In this document: positions 14,577 through 21,200 of the stretch, one piece after another
How positions within the stretch are numbered: the first letter of the stretch is position 1
Layout: each line of letters starts with the position of its first letter
From: JBCDBY01 sp039182715
GTDB taxonomy: Bacteria; Planctomycetota; PLA2
NCBI GenBank assembly: GCA_039182715.1
Contig: JBCDBY010000023.1
Location: 1-24,240 of the forward strand
Reading direction: 5' to 3'
Length of the DNA: 24,240 bases
Program-made: the position numbers and the translations under genes
Notes under the pieces: generated by a model
Told to the model about the DNA's origin: nothing
The model's database searches: none
Seen by the model: the letters and a program-made list of their open reading frames with translations, nothing else

Positions 14577-17500
14577 ACCGCGATGTCGAACCGGAACGCC
14601 ATGCCCTCGACGTCCACCTCGTGCTCGCTGGCCGCGCCCGCCTCCAGCGCGCGCGCCAGCGTCTCGCCCGCGATCGCATCGCGATGCGCGGCGATGGCCG
14701 CGGCGAGTTCGTCGTCAGCTTCGTAGCGGATCTCGATGCGCGCCTCGTAGGCGAGGTCGAGCTTCTTGCGCGCGTTCTGCAGGCGGTTGACGACCTCGCG
14801 CGCGAGGCCCTCGTGTCGCAGCGCCTCGTCGATGCGCGCGTCGAGCACGATGACCATGCCGCCCTCGCTCGCCGCGGCGAAGCCCTCGCGCGCCTGCAGG
14901 CGGATCTCGACCTCGTCGTGCGTCAGCCGCACCGTGTCGCCGTCGGGCAGCTCCACGTCGAAGCAGCCGTCGTGCTCCAGCTTCTCGTACAGCGAGGAGC
15001 CGTCGGCGGCCGAAAGCGCCTGCTTGCACATCGGCATGCGCTTGCCCAGCTTGGGGCCGAGCGCGCGGAAGTTGGGCACGATCTCGAAGGTGACGTACTT
15101 CTCCGGCTCGGTGGAGAGCTCGACCCGCTTGACGTTGAGTTCCTCGCGGATCATCTCCTCGTAACCGCGCACCGGCGACGGGTCGTGCAGGACCACGACC
15201 GCCTCCGGCAGCGGCTGGCGCACCTTGATCTTCTCCGTCGCGCGCACGCTCAGGCCGAGCGCGACGAGGTTGCGCACGAGGCCCATCGATTCGCGCAGTG
15301 CGTCGTTGCGCCGATCCTCGCGCGGCTCCGGGTAGTCGCACAGGTGCACGGAGTCGCCCGCGCAGCCGAGCCGCTGGTGCAGCTCCTCGGCGAGGAAGGG
15401 CGTGAACGGTGCGACGAGACGCGCCAGCTCCACGAGGCACTCGTAGAGCGTCGCGAACGCCGCGCGCTTGTCCTCGTCGTCGCCCTCCGCCCAGAAGCGG
15501 TCGCGGCTGCGCCGGACGTACCAGTTGGACAAGCCGTCGAGGAACCGCTGGATGCGCCGGGCCGCCGTGTGGCTTTCGAGACGGTCGAACGCATCCCGCA
15601 CGTCGCGCACGGTCTGGTCGAGTTCGGCGCGCACCCAGTCGTCGAGCACGCCGCGCTTCGGCTCCGCCCCGCCCGGCTCCCACGCGTCGATGCGCGCGTA
15701 GGTGACGAAGAAGGAGAGCACGTTCCACGTCTTGAGCAACAGCTCGCGCGTAGCGTCCTTCGCCGGGCCGGCCCAGAAGCGCGTCTGCTGGCCGGGGACA
15801 CCGTTCGACAGCAGCGCCCAGCGCACCGCGTCGGCGCTGTACTGCTCGATCGCCTCCATCGGCGGCTCGTAGTTCTTCAGCCGTTTGGAGAGCTTGCGTC
15901 CGTCCTCCGCCACGATGTGGCTGATGACGACGCAGCTCTTGAACGGGTGCGGCAGCTCCTTGTCCTCGAAGAGCAGCGTGCTGATCTGCAGCAGCGCGTT
16001 CCACCAGCCGCGCGTCTGGTCGATCGCCTCGGTGATGAAGTCGGCGGGAAACGCCTCCTCGAACCGGTCCTTGTTGCGATGCGGATAACCCCACTGCGCG
16101 AACGGCATCGAGCCGGCGTCGAACCAGCAGTCGATCACCTCCGGCACGCGGCGATAGGTGCCGGCCTCGCCCTCCTTCGTCCAGGTGACTTGGTCGATCC
16201 AGGGGCGGTGCACGCGCAGGTTCTCGTCGAGATCGGGGTCCGCCTTCTTCGCTTCCTCGAAGTGGTCGAAGGCGCGCGGGTTGCGCTCGAGGATGTCGTC
16301 GACCGAAGCGACCGCCTCCATCGCGCCGGTCTCGTCGTTTACCCAGATGGGCAGCGGCGTGCCCCAGAAACGCTCGCGGCTGATCGCCCAGTCGACGTTG
16401 TTGCGCAGGAAGTCGCCCATGCGCCCGTCGCGGATGGTCTCCGGTTGCCAGGTGATCTGCGCGTTGTTCGCGAGCACGCGGTCCTTCTCGGTGCTCGTGC
16501 GGATGAACCAGCTCTTGCGCGCGAACTGGATGAGCGGGTCGTCCTCGGCGCGCGGGCAGAACGGGTAGTCGTGCCGGTAGGTCTTCTGGCTCCAGAGCAG
16601 GCCGCGCTCCTTGAGGTCGCGCATGAGCGGCTTGTCGGCCTCCTTGAAGTAGACGCCGGCGACCGGGCCCGCGTCCTCCGCGAAGTGGCCGTCGGCGTTC
16701 ACCAGCTGGAGGAAGCCGAGCTTCTTCTCGCGACCGAGCTTGTTGTCGTCCTCGCCGTAGGCGGGCGCGATGTGCACTATGCCGGTGCCGGTGTCGAGCG
16801 TGACGAACGCGGCGTCGACGACTTCGTGACTCGTGCCGGGCTCCGGCGCGCGCCAGTCGAAGAGCGGCTCGTAGCGCTTGCCGACCAGGTCGGCGCCGGT
16901 GCGCGTGCCGACCGCTTCGTACTCGGTCTCGAGTACGGAGTCCGCCAGCGCCTCGGCGACGATGAGCGTCTCGTCGCCGACCTTCGCCTCGACGTAGGTC
17001 TCGCCGGCCGCCACGGCGAGCGCGATGTTGCTCGGCAGCGTCCAGGGCGTCGTCGTCCACGCCAGGAGCGACGTGTTCGGCTCGTCGGCGAGGCGGAAGC
17101 GCACGACGACCGACGGGTCGTCGACGGCGCGATAGCCTTCGCCGACCTCGCCCTGGCTGAGCGCGGTGCCGCCCTGCGGCCACCACCAGACGCTCTTGTA
17201 GTCCTGGTAGAGCAGGCCGCGCCGGAACAGCTCCGCGAGCGCCCACCAGACGCTTTGCACGTAGTAGTCGTGGTAGGTCGCGTAGCCGCCCTTATCGAGC
17301 CAGAAGCCGACGCGGTCGCTCATGCGCTCCCACTCGCCGATGTACTTCCAGACCGACTCGATGCACTTGCGCGTGAACTGCTCGATGCCCATCGCCTCGA
17401 TGTCACGCTTGCCGTGGATGCCGAGGTCCTTCTCGACCTCGATCTCCACCGGCAGTCCGTGCGTGTCCCAACCGGACGCGCGCGGCACGTAGAAGCCGGT

Positions 17501-17722
17501 CATCGTCTTGTAGCGCAGGAAGACGTCCTTCGCGGTGCGCGTGAGGACGTGCCCCCAGTGCGGGATGCCGTTGGCGGTCGGCGGGCCCTCGTAGAAGGTG
17601 AAGCGCGGTCGTCCCTGGCACTGCTCGATCGACTTCCGGAAGATCTCCTCGTTCTTCCAGAAATCGAGCAGTTCCCGCTCCAGAGCGGGAAACGAGACGT
17701 TGCCGGGTACGGGCTCGAACAT
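14561..17722 (-). CDS. ileS: Isoleucyl-tRNA synthetase, eukaryotic-like (IleS2) type
   Basis: The product has 1053 residues, longer than E. coli-type IleS and typical of the IleS2 clade. It charges tRNA-Ile in the cytoplasm. The class I HIGH motif is HWGH at 55-58 in YEGPPTANGIPHWGHVL, and the KMSKS loop is KLSKR at 610-614 in DGRKLSKRLKNYEPP. The block GWDTHGLPVEIEVEK, a long CP1 editing insertion (about 190-400) and a C-terminal anticodon-binding helical domain are all present. PPTANG-PHxGH and xLSKRLKNY are hallmarks of eukaryotic-like IleS. Known IleS2 enzymes are often insensitive to mupirocin, which is an inference here. The ATG at 17722 gives the expected MFEPV start. The TATCCT box 6 bases upstream suggests a leaderless transcript; no T-box is present. 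Confidence 0.97.
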
Positions 17723-17728
17723 CCCCGC

Positions 17729-17734
17729 AGGATA
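17729..17734 (-). promoter_or_regulatory. -10-like box TATCCT of ileS
   Basis: On the minus strand TATCCT is followed by 6 bases (GCGGGG) and the ATG at 17722. It is the same hexamer as before the Na/Pi cotransporter gene. A GCGGGG stretch touching the ATG is too close to act as a normal ribosome site. Confidence 0.5.
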
Positions 17735-17748
17735 GCGCGGGGCGCGAT

Positions 17749-17784
17749 GATTCAGGCCGGGATTCAGGCCGGGATTCAGCGCGG
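17749..17784. repeat. 12-bp tandem repeat, three units
   Basis: GATTCAGGCCGG occurs at 17749-17760 and 17761-17772, followed by the variant GATTCAGCGCGG at 17773-17784. It covers the stop codon of the HD-GYP-like gene and the area upstream of the ileS -10 box. The unit is a multiple of three, so copy-number change would keep frame if the stop were lost. Confidence 0.75.
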
Positions 17785-19137
17785 CAGGGCGGCCGCGCGC
17801 GGCAGGATCTCGGTGATCTCGTGGGCGATGTCCTCGGACTCGCGCAGGTCGATCAGCACGCGCTCCGGAAGCCGGTGCCCTTCGCGATCCTCGACCAGTG
17901 CGAGCACCGGGCGCTGCGGGTTCTCGGGGAACGCGTCGACCACGATGCCGGTGGCGCCGCTGCCGACGCGCACGCGCGTGCCCGGCGGCGTCCGCGTGAG
18001 CTCGGTGTGATAGGCGTGGATCACGTCCTGCTTGCTCGCCATGCCGGGCTCGCCCATGAGCCGCGTGAGCGCCTCGGGGAAGAGCAGCGGCGGATGATCG
18101 TGGCCGGCGCGGGTGAGCCGCGCGATGCCGTCGGCGACCTGCACCGCGGCGGTCACCGGGCCCGGCTGGATGCGCCGCGAGGTCGCGGGGAAGCCGCGGT
18201 TGTCGTCGCCGAGGTGATGGCAGAACGCGACCTCGACCGCCAGCGCCGGCAGTCCGCCCGCACCCAGCAGGAGGTCGACGCCGTACTCGGGATGGCGGCG
18301 CCACGCCTCCCAGTCCTCGCTCGTGCGGTCGTGCCCGCGGTGCAGCGCGCGCGACGGCACCCGCGCGAGGCCGATGTCGTGGAGCAGCGCGGCGATGCAG
18401 AAGTTCTCCATCTCCTCGCGGTCCCGCGCGTAGGGGTGCAGGAACGCGGCCGCGAGCAGGAAGACGTGCGCCGAATGGCCGAACGGCCCGTCGGCGGGCT
18501 GTGCGAGCAGCGCGGGCGCGGCGATGCGCAGTCCCTCGTCGGCGGCGACGTCCGCGGCCCAGCGCGCCAGCTCGCGCACCTCGGTCGCGTCCAGCGTGTG
18601 GCCGTTGCGGATCTCGCCGGCGATCTGCTGCAGCAGCGCGTGGCTGGCCGCCGCGAGGTGGAAGCTGCGGCGCAGCTCGGGGATGCCGAACGGCGCCTGC
18701 TCGCCCATGGTGCGCTCCAGCGCCGAGGGCGCGAGCACCTCCATGCCGGTGCAGCTGCCGGTGCCGGGGCGCGCGCGGCGACCCATCAGCCAGTCGAGCA
18801 GCGCGTTGACCGAGGCGCCGGTCAGATCGGCGCGCAGCACCAGGCCGCCGCATTCGCGCTTGCAGAAGAGCTTGCCGAGCGCGTTGATGGTGCCGTCGCC
18901 GAGCCCCAGCGCGCGGCCGTCGTGCGTGATGCGTCCGTCGCGCAGCACGAGGCGCAGCGTGTCGCGCTGCTCTGCCGCCAGCGCGTCGGCGACCGCCTCG
19001 ATGAACTCGCTCACCGCGGTGCGCACGCGGCTGTGGCCCTTGTCGTGACTGCGTCGCACGCCGAAGCAGGTCGCGAAACGCTGCAGCGCGTACTCCGCGT
19101 GGTCGCGGGAGGCACGCCGGTTCACCTGCTGGATCAT
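17776..19137 (-). CDS. HD-GYP-like phosphohydrolase domain protein (degenerate GYP)
   Basis: The product has 453 residues and is cytoplasmic. Residues 50-215 form an N-terminal module with a beta segment (LRLVLRDGRITHDG) and helices around KLFCKRECGGLVLRADLTGASVNALL. This is a layout often seen before HD domains in signalling proteins. Residues 220-365 are HD-GYP-like: HSAH at 221-224, LLHDIGLARVP with HD at 253-254, HPEYG at 282-286, and FCHHLGDDNRGFP with HH at 307-308. Canonical HD-GYP proteins read HHE and DGxGYP; here Glu is Leu and GYP is GFP, so c-di-GMP hydrolysis is uncertain. The C-terminal 80 residues form a small beta domain (TRVRVGSGATGIVVDAF). Its ATG overlaps the stop of the upstream gene (ATGA), so the two are coupled. 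Confidence 0.8.
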   Translation of the reverse strand: MIQQVNRRASRDHAEYALQRFATCFGVRRSHDKGHSRVRTAVSEFIEAVADALAAEQRDTLRLVLRDGRITHDGRALGLGDGTINALGKLFCKRECGGLVLRADLTGASVNALLDWLMGRRARPGTGSCTGMEVLAPSALERTMGEQAPFGIPELRRSFHLAAASHALLQQIAGEIRNGHTLDATEVRELARWAADVAADEGLRIAAPALLAQPADGPFGHSAHVFLLAAAFLHPYARDREEMENFCIAALLHDIGLARVPSRALHRGHDRTSEDWEAWRRHPEYGVDLLLGAGGLPALAVEVAFCHHLGDDNRGFPATSRRIQPGPVTAAVQVADGIARLTRAGHDHPPLLFPEALTRLMGEPGMASKQDVIHAYHTELTRTPPGTRVRVGSGATGIVVDAFPENPQRPVLALVEDREGHRLPERVLIDLRESEDIAHEITEILPRAAALPR

Positions 19138-20150
19138 GAGGCCTCCTTCTGCCGCAGGATGCGGTTCGCACCGCGGCGGAGCGTGCGACGGTAGACGTGG
19201 AGCAGGGCGTAGCGGCGCGAGCCGACCTCACGGATGAAGCCGCGGGCCGACGGGCGGGCGCTGAGCGCCTGCATCGCCATGACGCCCTCCTCGAGCCGCT
19301 CGCCCGAGATGTTGCAGCGATAGATGACGTCGCGCAGCGCGCCGTCGGCCAGCGGGTGGTCGAACGAGGCGAGCGCTTCGAGCAGCTCCGCTTCGCAGGA
19401 GCGGCCGCCGAACGGCAGGCCGAGAATGAGCAGGCGCAGCGAGGTCTCCGAACCTTCGCGCTGCAGCCGCTCGATCAGGCGGGCGCGCGCCAGCGGCGGG
19501 CCGTCCGCGAGGATCTCCTTGCAGATGCCGCCGACCAGCTTGGTGCCCTGGCTGAAGAGGTTGTCGAAGACCTCCGGCTTGAAGAACGCCTCGGGGTTGT
19601 CCCGAACCCAGTTGCGGAGCGCGCCCTGGCGTGTGCGCGCCGCATCGAGAAGCTTGGCGGCCAGGATGTGGCGGAAGGATTCCAGCCAGGGCGCGGTCAG
19701 CAACCGGGTCAGGGTGGGGAAGGGATTCTGACGCGCGACGATGCGGTCGAGAATCGGGCGGACCGAGTCGGGCTGGTCCGTCATCGCGAGCAGGAAGAGC
19801 ACGAGCGCTTCCTCGTCCGCGGTGTGGTCGAGGATCGCGTGCACCAGGTTGTCGCGATCGTCGAAGGGGAGCGCCGGCACATCCACCGCGAAGTAGCGAA
19901 GGATGCGCGCGACGGTGGCGCAGGGCGGGGTCTCGTCCCGGCAGAGGCGCAGAAACGCGCCGCGGCGCTGCTGGTAGGTCGCCTTGTCCGGCGCGTGCAC
20001 CATCAGCTCGCCGAGGACCGCCAGCGCCGTCTCGGACGGGGCGTACTCGTAAAGCCGCTCGCGGAAGCTCGCTGCTTTCCGGTTCGCCTCGCCCGAGGGC
20101 GTGCGCGTTTCCTGCTCAACCGGCAGGGGAGTCCCAATCCCTGTATCCAT
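19134..20150 (-). CDS. Helical (HEAT-like) protein of unknown function, partner of the HD-GYP-like gene
   Basis: The product has 338 residues with no signal peptide or membrane segment and no family that I recognise. After a polar N-terminus of about 25 residues, the rest is a series of amphipathic helices, e.g. TALAVLGELMVHAPD, LVLFLLAMTDQPDSVRPILDRIV, FRHILAAKLLDAARTRQG and LLILGLPFGGRSCEAELLEALASF. Their spacing looks like divergent HEAT or ARM repeats. The C-terminus is very basic (YRRTLRRGANRILRQK), as if to contact nucleic acid or acidic lipids. The ATG at 20150 is near a TAGGAC box. The stop overlaps the ATG of the HD-GYP-like gene, so equal production and physical interaction are likely. 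It is probably cytoplasmic signalling. Confidence 0.7.
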   Translation of the reverse strand: MDTGIGTPLPVEQETRTPSGEANRKAASFRERLYEYAPSETALAVLGELMVHAPDKATYQQRRGAFLRLCRDETPPCATVARILRYFAVDVPALPFDDRDNLVHAILDHTADEEALVLFLLAMTDQPDSVRPILDRIVARQNPFPTLTRLLTAPWLESFRHILAAKLLDAARTRQGALRNWVRDNPEAFFKPEVFDNLFSQGTKLVGGICKEILADGPPLARARLIERLQREGSETSLRLLILGLPFGGRSCEAELLEALASFDHPLADGALRDVIYRCNISGERLEEGVMAMQALSARPSARGFIREVGSRRYALLHVYRRTLRRGANRILRQKEAS

Positions 20151-20156
20151 CCGTAT

Positions 20157-20162
20157 GTCCTA
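20157..20162 (-). promoter_or_regulatory. Weak -10-like box TAGGAC
   Basis: TAGGAC is followed by 6 bases (ATACGG) and the ATG at 20150, with no Shine-Dalgarno sequence. The last base departs from TANNNT, so support is mainly positional. Confidence 0.25.
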
Positions 20163-20221
20163 GCCGCCACAGACAGAGAACCATAGGCACCGCATCGCGC
20201 AAGTCGTCGCGGCCTTGGCTA

Positions 20222-20251
20222 CCTAAGTGTCTGCAGAATAGAGGCTTATGG
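20222..20251 (+). other. Imperfect hairpin CCTAAG-N17-CTTATGG in the brxA upstream gap
   Basis: CCTAAG (20222-20227) can pair with CTTA-T-GG (20245-20251) with one bulged base and a 17-base loop. The same stem word and the same loop length occur in the hairpin before the cytochrome gene (21129-21157). The divergent gap 20151-20347 also holds GTCGCAT twice, 9 bp apart (20284-20299), a possible regulator site, and the brxA -10 box; no gene is seen in it. Confidence 0.35.
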
Positions 20252-20334
20252 AATGAGTCGAATTCGGGGCGCGCTCCCAATTAGTCGCATTGGTCGCATC
20301 GTCCCGATTGATATGTGGGGCTGCGGGAGACCGC

Positions 20335-20340
20335 TATACT
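20335..20340 (+). promoter_or_regulatory. -10 box TATACT of the bacilliredoxin gene
   Basis: TATACT is followed by 7 bases (CCCCGGC) and the ATG at 20348, with no Shine-Dalgarno sequence: a strong leaderless-type arrangement. TTGATA at 20308-20313 is the best -35 match, but the 21-bp spacer is too long. Confidence 0.5.
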
Positions 20341-20347
20341 CCCCGGC

Positions 20348-20767
20348 ATGCCGTACGACCCCGAACTCGTCGCGCCGATGCGCCAGGACATGGTGACCAT
20401 GGGCGCCCAGGAGCTCACGACCGAAACCGACGTCGCGTCGTTCATGGAGGCCAAGGAGGGCACCGCGCTGCTCTTCGTGAACTCCGTGTGCGGTTGCGCG
20501 GCGGGCGCCGCCCGCCCCGGCCTGCGCACCGCGCTCGGCAACGACCACCGGCCCGACCGCGTGGCGACCGTCTTCGCCGGCCAGGATGTCGATGCGACCG
20601 CGAAGCTGCGCTCCTACTTCCCCGATATCCCGCCCAGCAGCCCGTCTGCCTACCTCGTGCGCGACGGCGAGCTGGTCTTCTTCTGGCCGCGCCATCAGAT
20701 GGAGGGCCGCGACGCCCCGTCGGTGGCCTTCGGCTTCGTGACCGCGTTCGACGAGCACTGCGAGTAG
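20348..20767 (+). CDS. Bacilliredoxin, BrxA/BrxB (YphP/YqiW) family
   Basis: The product has 139 residues, the normal length. This thioredoxin-fold family reduces mixed disulfides between proteins and bacillithiol. The active site is C48-G-C50 in VNSVCGCAAGAARP, an almost exact match to the family block. LVAPMRQDMVTMGAQELTT at the N-terminus, VATVFAGQD, IPPSSPSAYLV with the cis-Pro region, and the C-terminal Cys138 (FDEHCE) are also conserved. The ATG at 20348 aligns with the start of the family. An upstream GTG at 20315 would put the -10 box inside the gene and was rejected. It is cytoplasmic. Whether the cell makes bacillithiol or a related thiol is not shown here. It is probably cotranscribed with the 88-residue gene. 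Confidence 0.92.
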   Translation: MPYDPELVAPMRQDMVTMGAQELTTETDVASFMEAKEGTALLFVNSVCGCAAGAARPGLRTALGNDHRPDRVATVFAGQDVDATAKLRSYFPDIPPSSPSAYLVRDGELVFFWPRHQMEGRDAPSVAFGFVTAFDEHCE

Positions 20768-20782
20768 AAACGGGGAGTAGCG

Positions 20783-21049
20783 ATGGGCACGTTCCACGAC
20801 GACAAGGGCGAGCTGCACGGCATGACGGTGGTGGTCGACACCACCGGGCCGAAGGTCTACATCGGCCGGTGCGACACCGAGACGCCCGACGGCATCGCGC
20901 TGCTCGACGTCGGCGAGCACGTCGAGGGCGAGACGACCAAGGACGCCTACATCGAGAAGGCGAACAAGTTCGGCGTCTTCGCGCAGCACAAGAAGCTGTT
21001 CGTGCCGCGCGCGGAGATTGCGAGCGTCCGGAAGCTCGGCGAGCTGTAG
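20783..21049 (+). CDS. Conserved-looking 88-residue protein of unknown function
   Basis: This is a small soluble protein starting MGTFHDDKGELHGMTVVVDT. It has two or three strand pairs (TVVVDTTGPKVYIGRCD, GIALLDVGEHVEG), a Lys-rich helix (TTKDAYIEKANKFGVFAQHKK) and a final strand (FVPRAEIASVRKLGEL). The layout suggests a small beta-barrel, SH3- or Sm-like in size, but I recognise no family. It has one Cys (residue 30). A clear Shine-Dalgarno GGGGAG (20772-20777) lies 5 bases before the ATG, and the gene follows the bacilliredoxin by 15 bp, so an operon is likely. Codon use is like its neighbours, supporting a real gene. The link to thiol redox is by position only. Confidence 0.7.
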   Translation: MGTFHDDKGELHGMTVVVDTTGPKVYIGRCDTETPDGIALLDVGEHVEGETTKDAYIEKANKFGVFAQHKKLFVPRAEIASVRKLGEL

Positions 21050-21081
21050 CCCGGAGCGGCCGTGCAATCTCGCTCGGCTGG

Positions 21082-21112
21082 CCCGTGAAAATTACGGGGC
21101 GGAGCGCACGGG
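21082..21112 (+). other. Weak alternative hairpins after the 88-residue gene
   Basis: CCCGT (21082-21086) can pair with ACGGG (21094-21098) around GAAAATT, or CCCGTG (21082-21087) can pair with CACGGG (21107-21112). They lie 33 bp after the stop codon. There is no T-tract after either, so intrinsic termination is not supported. It may simply be a processing or pausing site, or chance. Confidence 0.2.
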
Positions 21113-21117
21113 ACCAA

Positions 21118-21170
21118 CTGGGGCAGTGCCTAAGCCAAGCTGCCACAAGCACTTAGGTATTCTGCCCGAG
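21118..21170 (+). other. Long hairpin upstream of the cytochrome gene
   Basis: GGGCAG (21121-21126) pairs with CTGCCC (21162-21167), and TGCCTAAG (21127-21134) pairs with CTTAGGTA (21152-21159, one G-T wobble). A two-base bulge (TT 21160-21161) separates the two stems. Outside, CAACT/GAGTG positions add three more pairs after one mismatch (21117-21119 with 21169-21171). The 17-base apical loop can form a further 3-bp GCT/AGC pair. The hairpin ends 30 bases before the ATG at 21201. With about 17 pairs it is the strongest RNA-type structure in the window: a leader, attenuator or operator. Confidence 0.5.
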
Positions 21171-21184
21171 TGGCTCGCAGCTTG

Positions 21185-21190
21185 CATATT
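21185..21190 (+). promoter_or_regulatory. Possible -10 box CATATT of the cytochrome gene
   Basis: CATATT lies 10 bases before the ATG at 21201, in an otherwise GC-rich area and just downstream of the hairpin. No consensus -35 or Shine-Dalgarno sequence is seen. If used, the hairpin would be upstream DNA rather than leader RNA. Confidence 0.25.
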
Positions 21191-21200
21191 GCGGGTTGAG

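Noticed and set aside
17723..17775. T-box riboswitch before ileS
   Set aside because: The gap is only 53 bp and the -10 box is 6 bases from the ATG, leaving no room for a T-box leader.
17749..17784. CRISPR-like array
   Set aside because: Units are 12 bp, directly adjacent and without spacers: a simple tandem repeat.
14621..18010. 1129-codon plus-strand frame opposite ileS
   Set aside because: ileS on the minus strand has all class I synthetase motifs; the plus-strand frame is low-complexity and matches nothing.
20308..20340. Consensus -35/-10 promoter TTGATA and TATACT for the bacilliredoxin gene
   Set aside because: The spacer would be 21 bp, beyond normal range; only the -10 box was kept.
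21082..21112. Intrinsic terminator after the 88-residue gene
   Set aside because: Short stems with two competing partners and no T-tract; kept only as a weak structural note.
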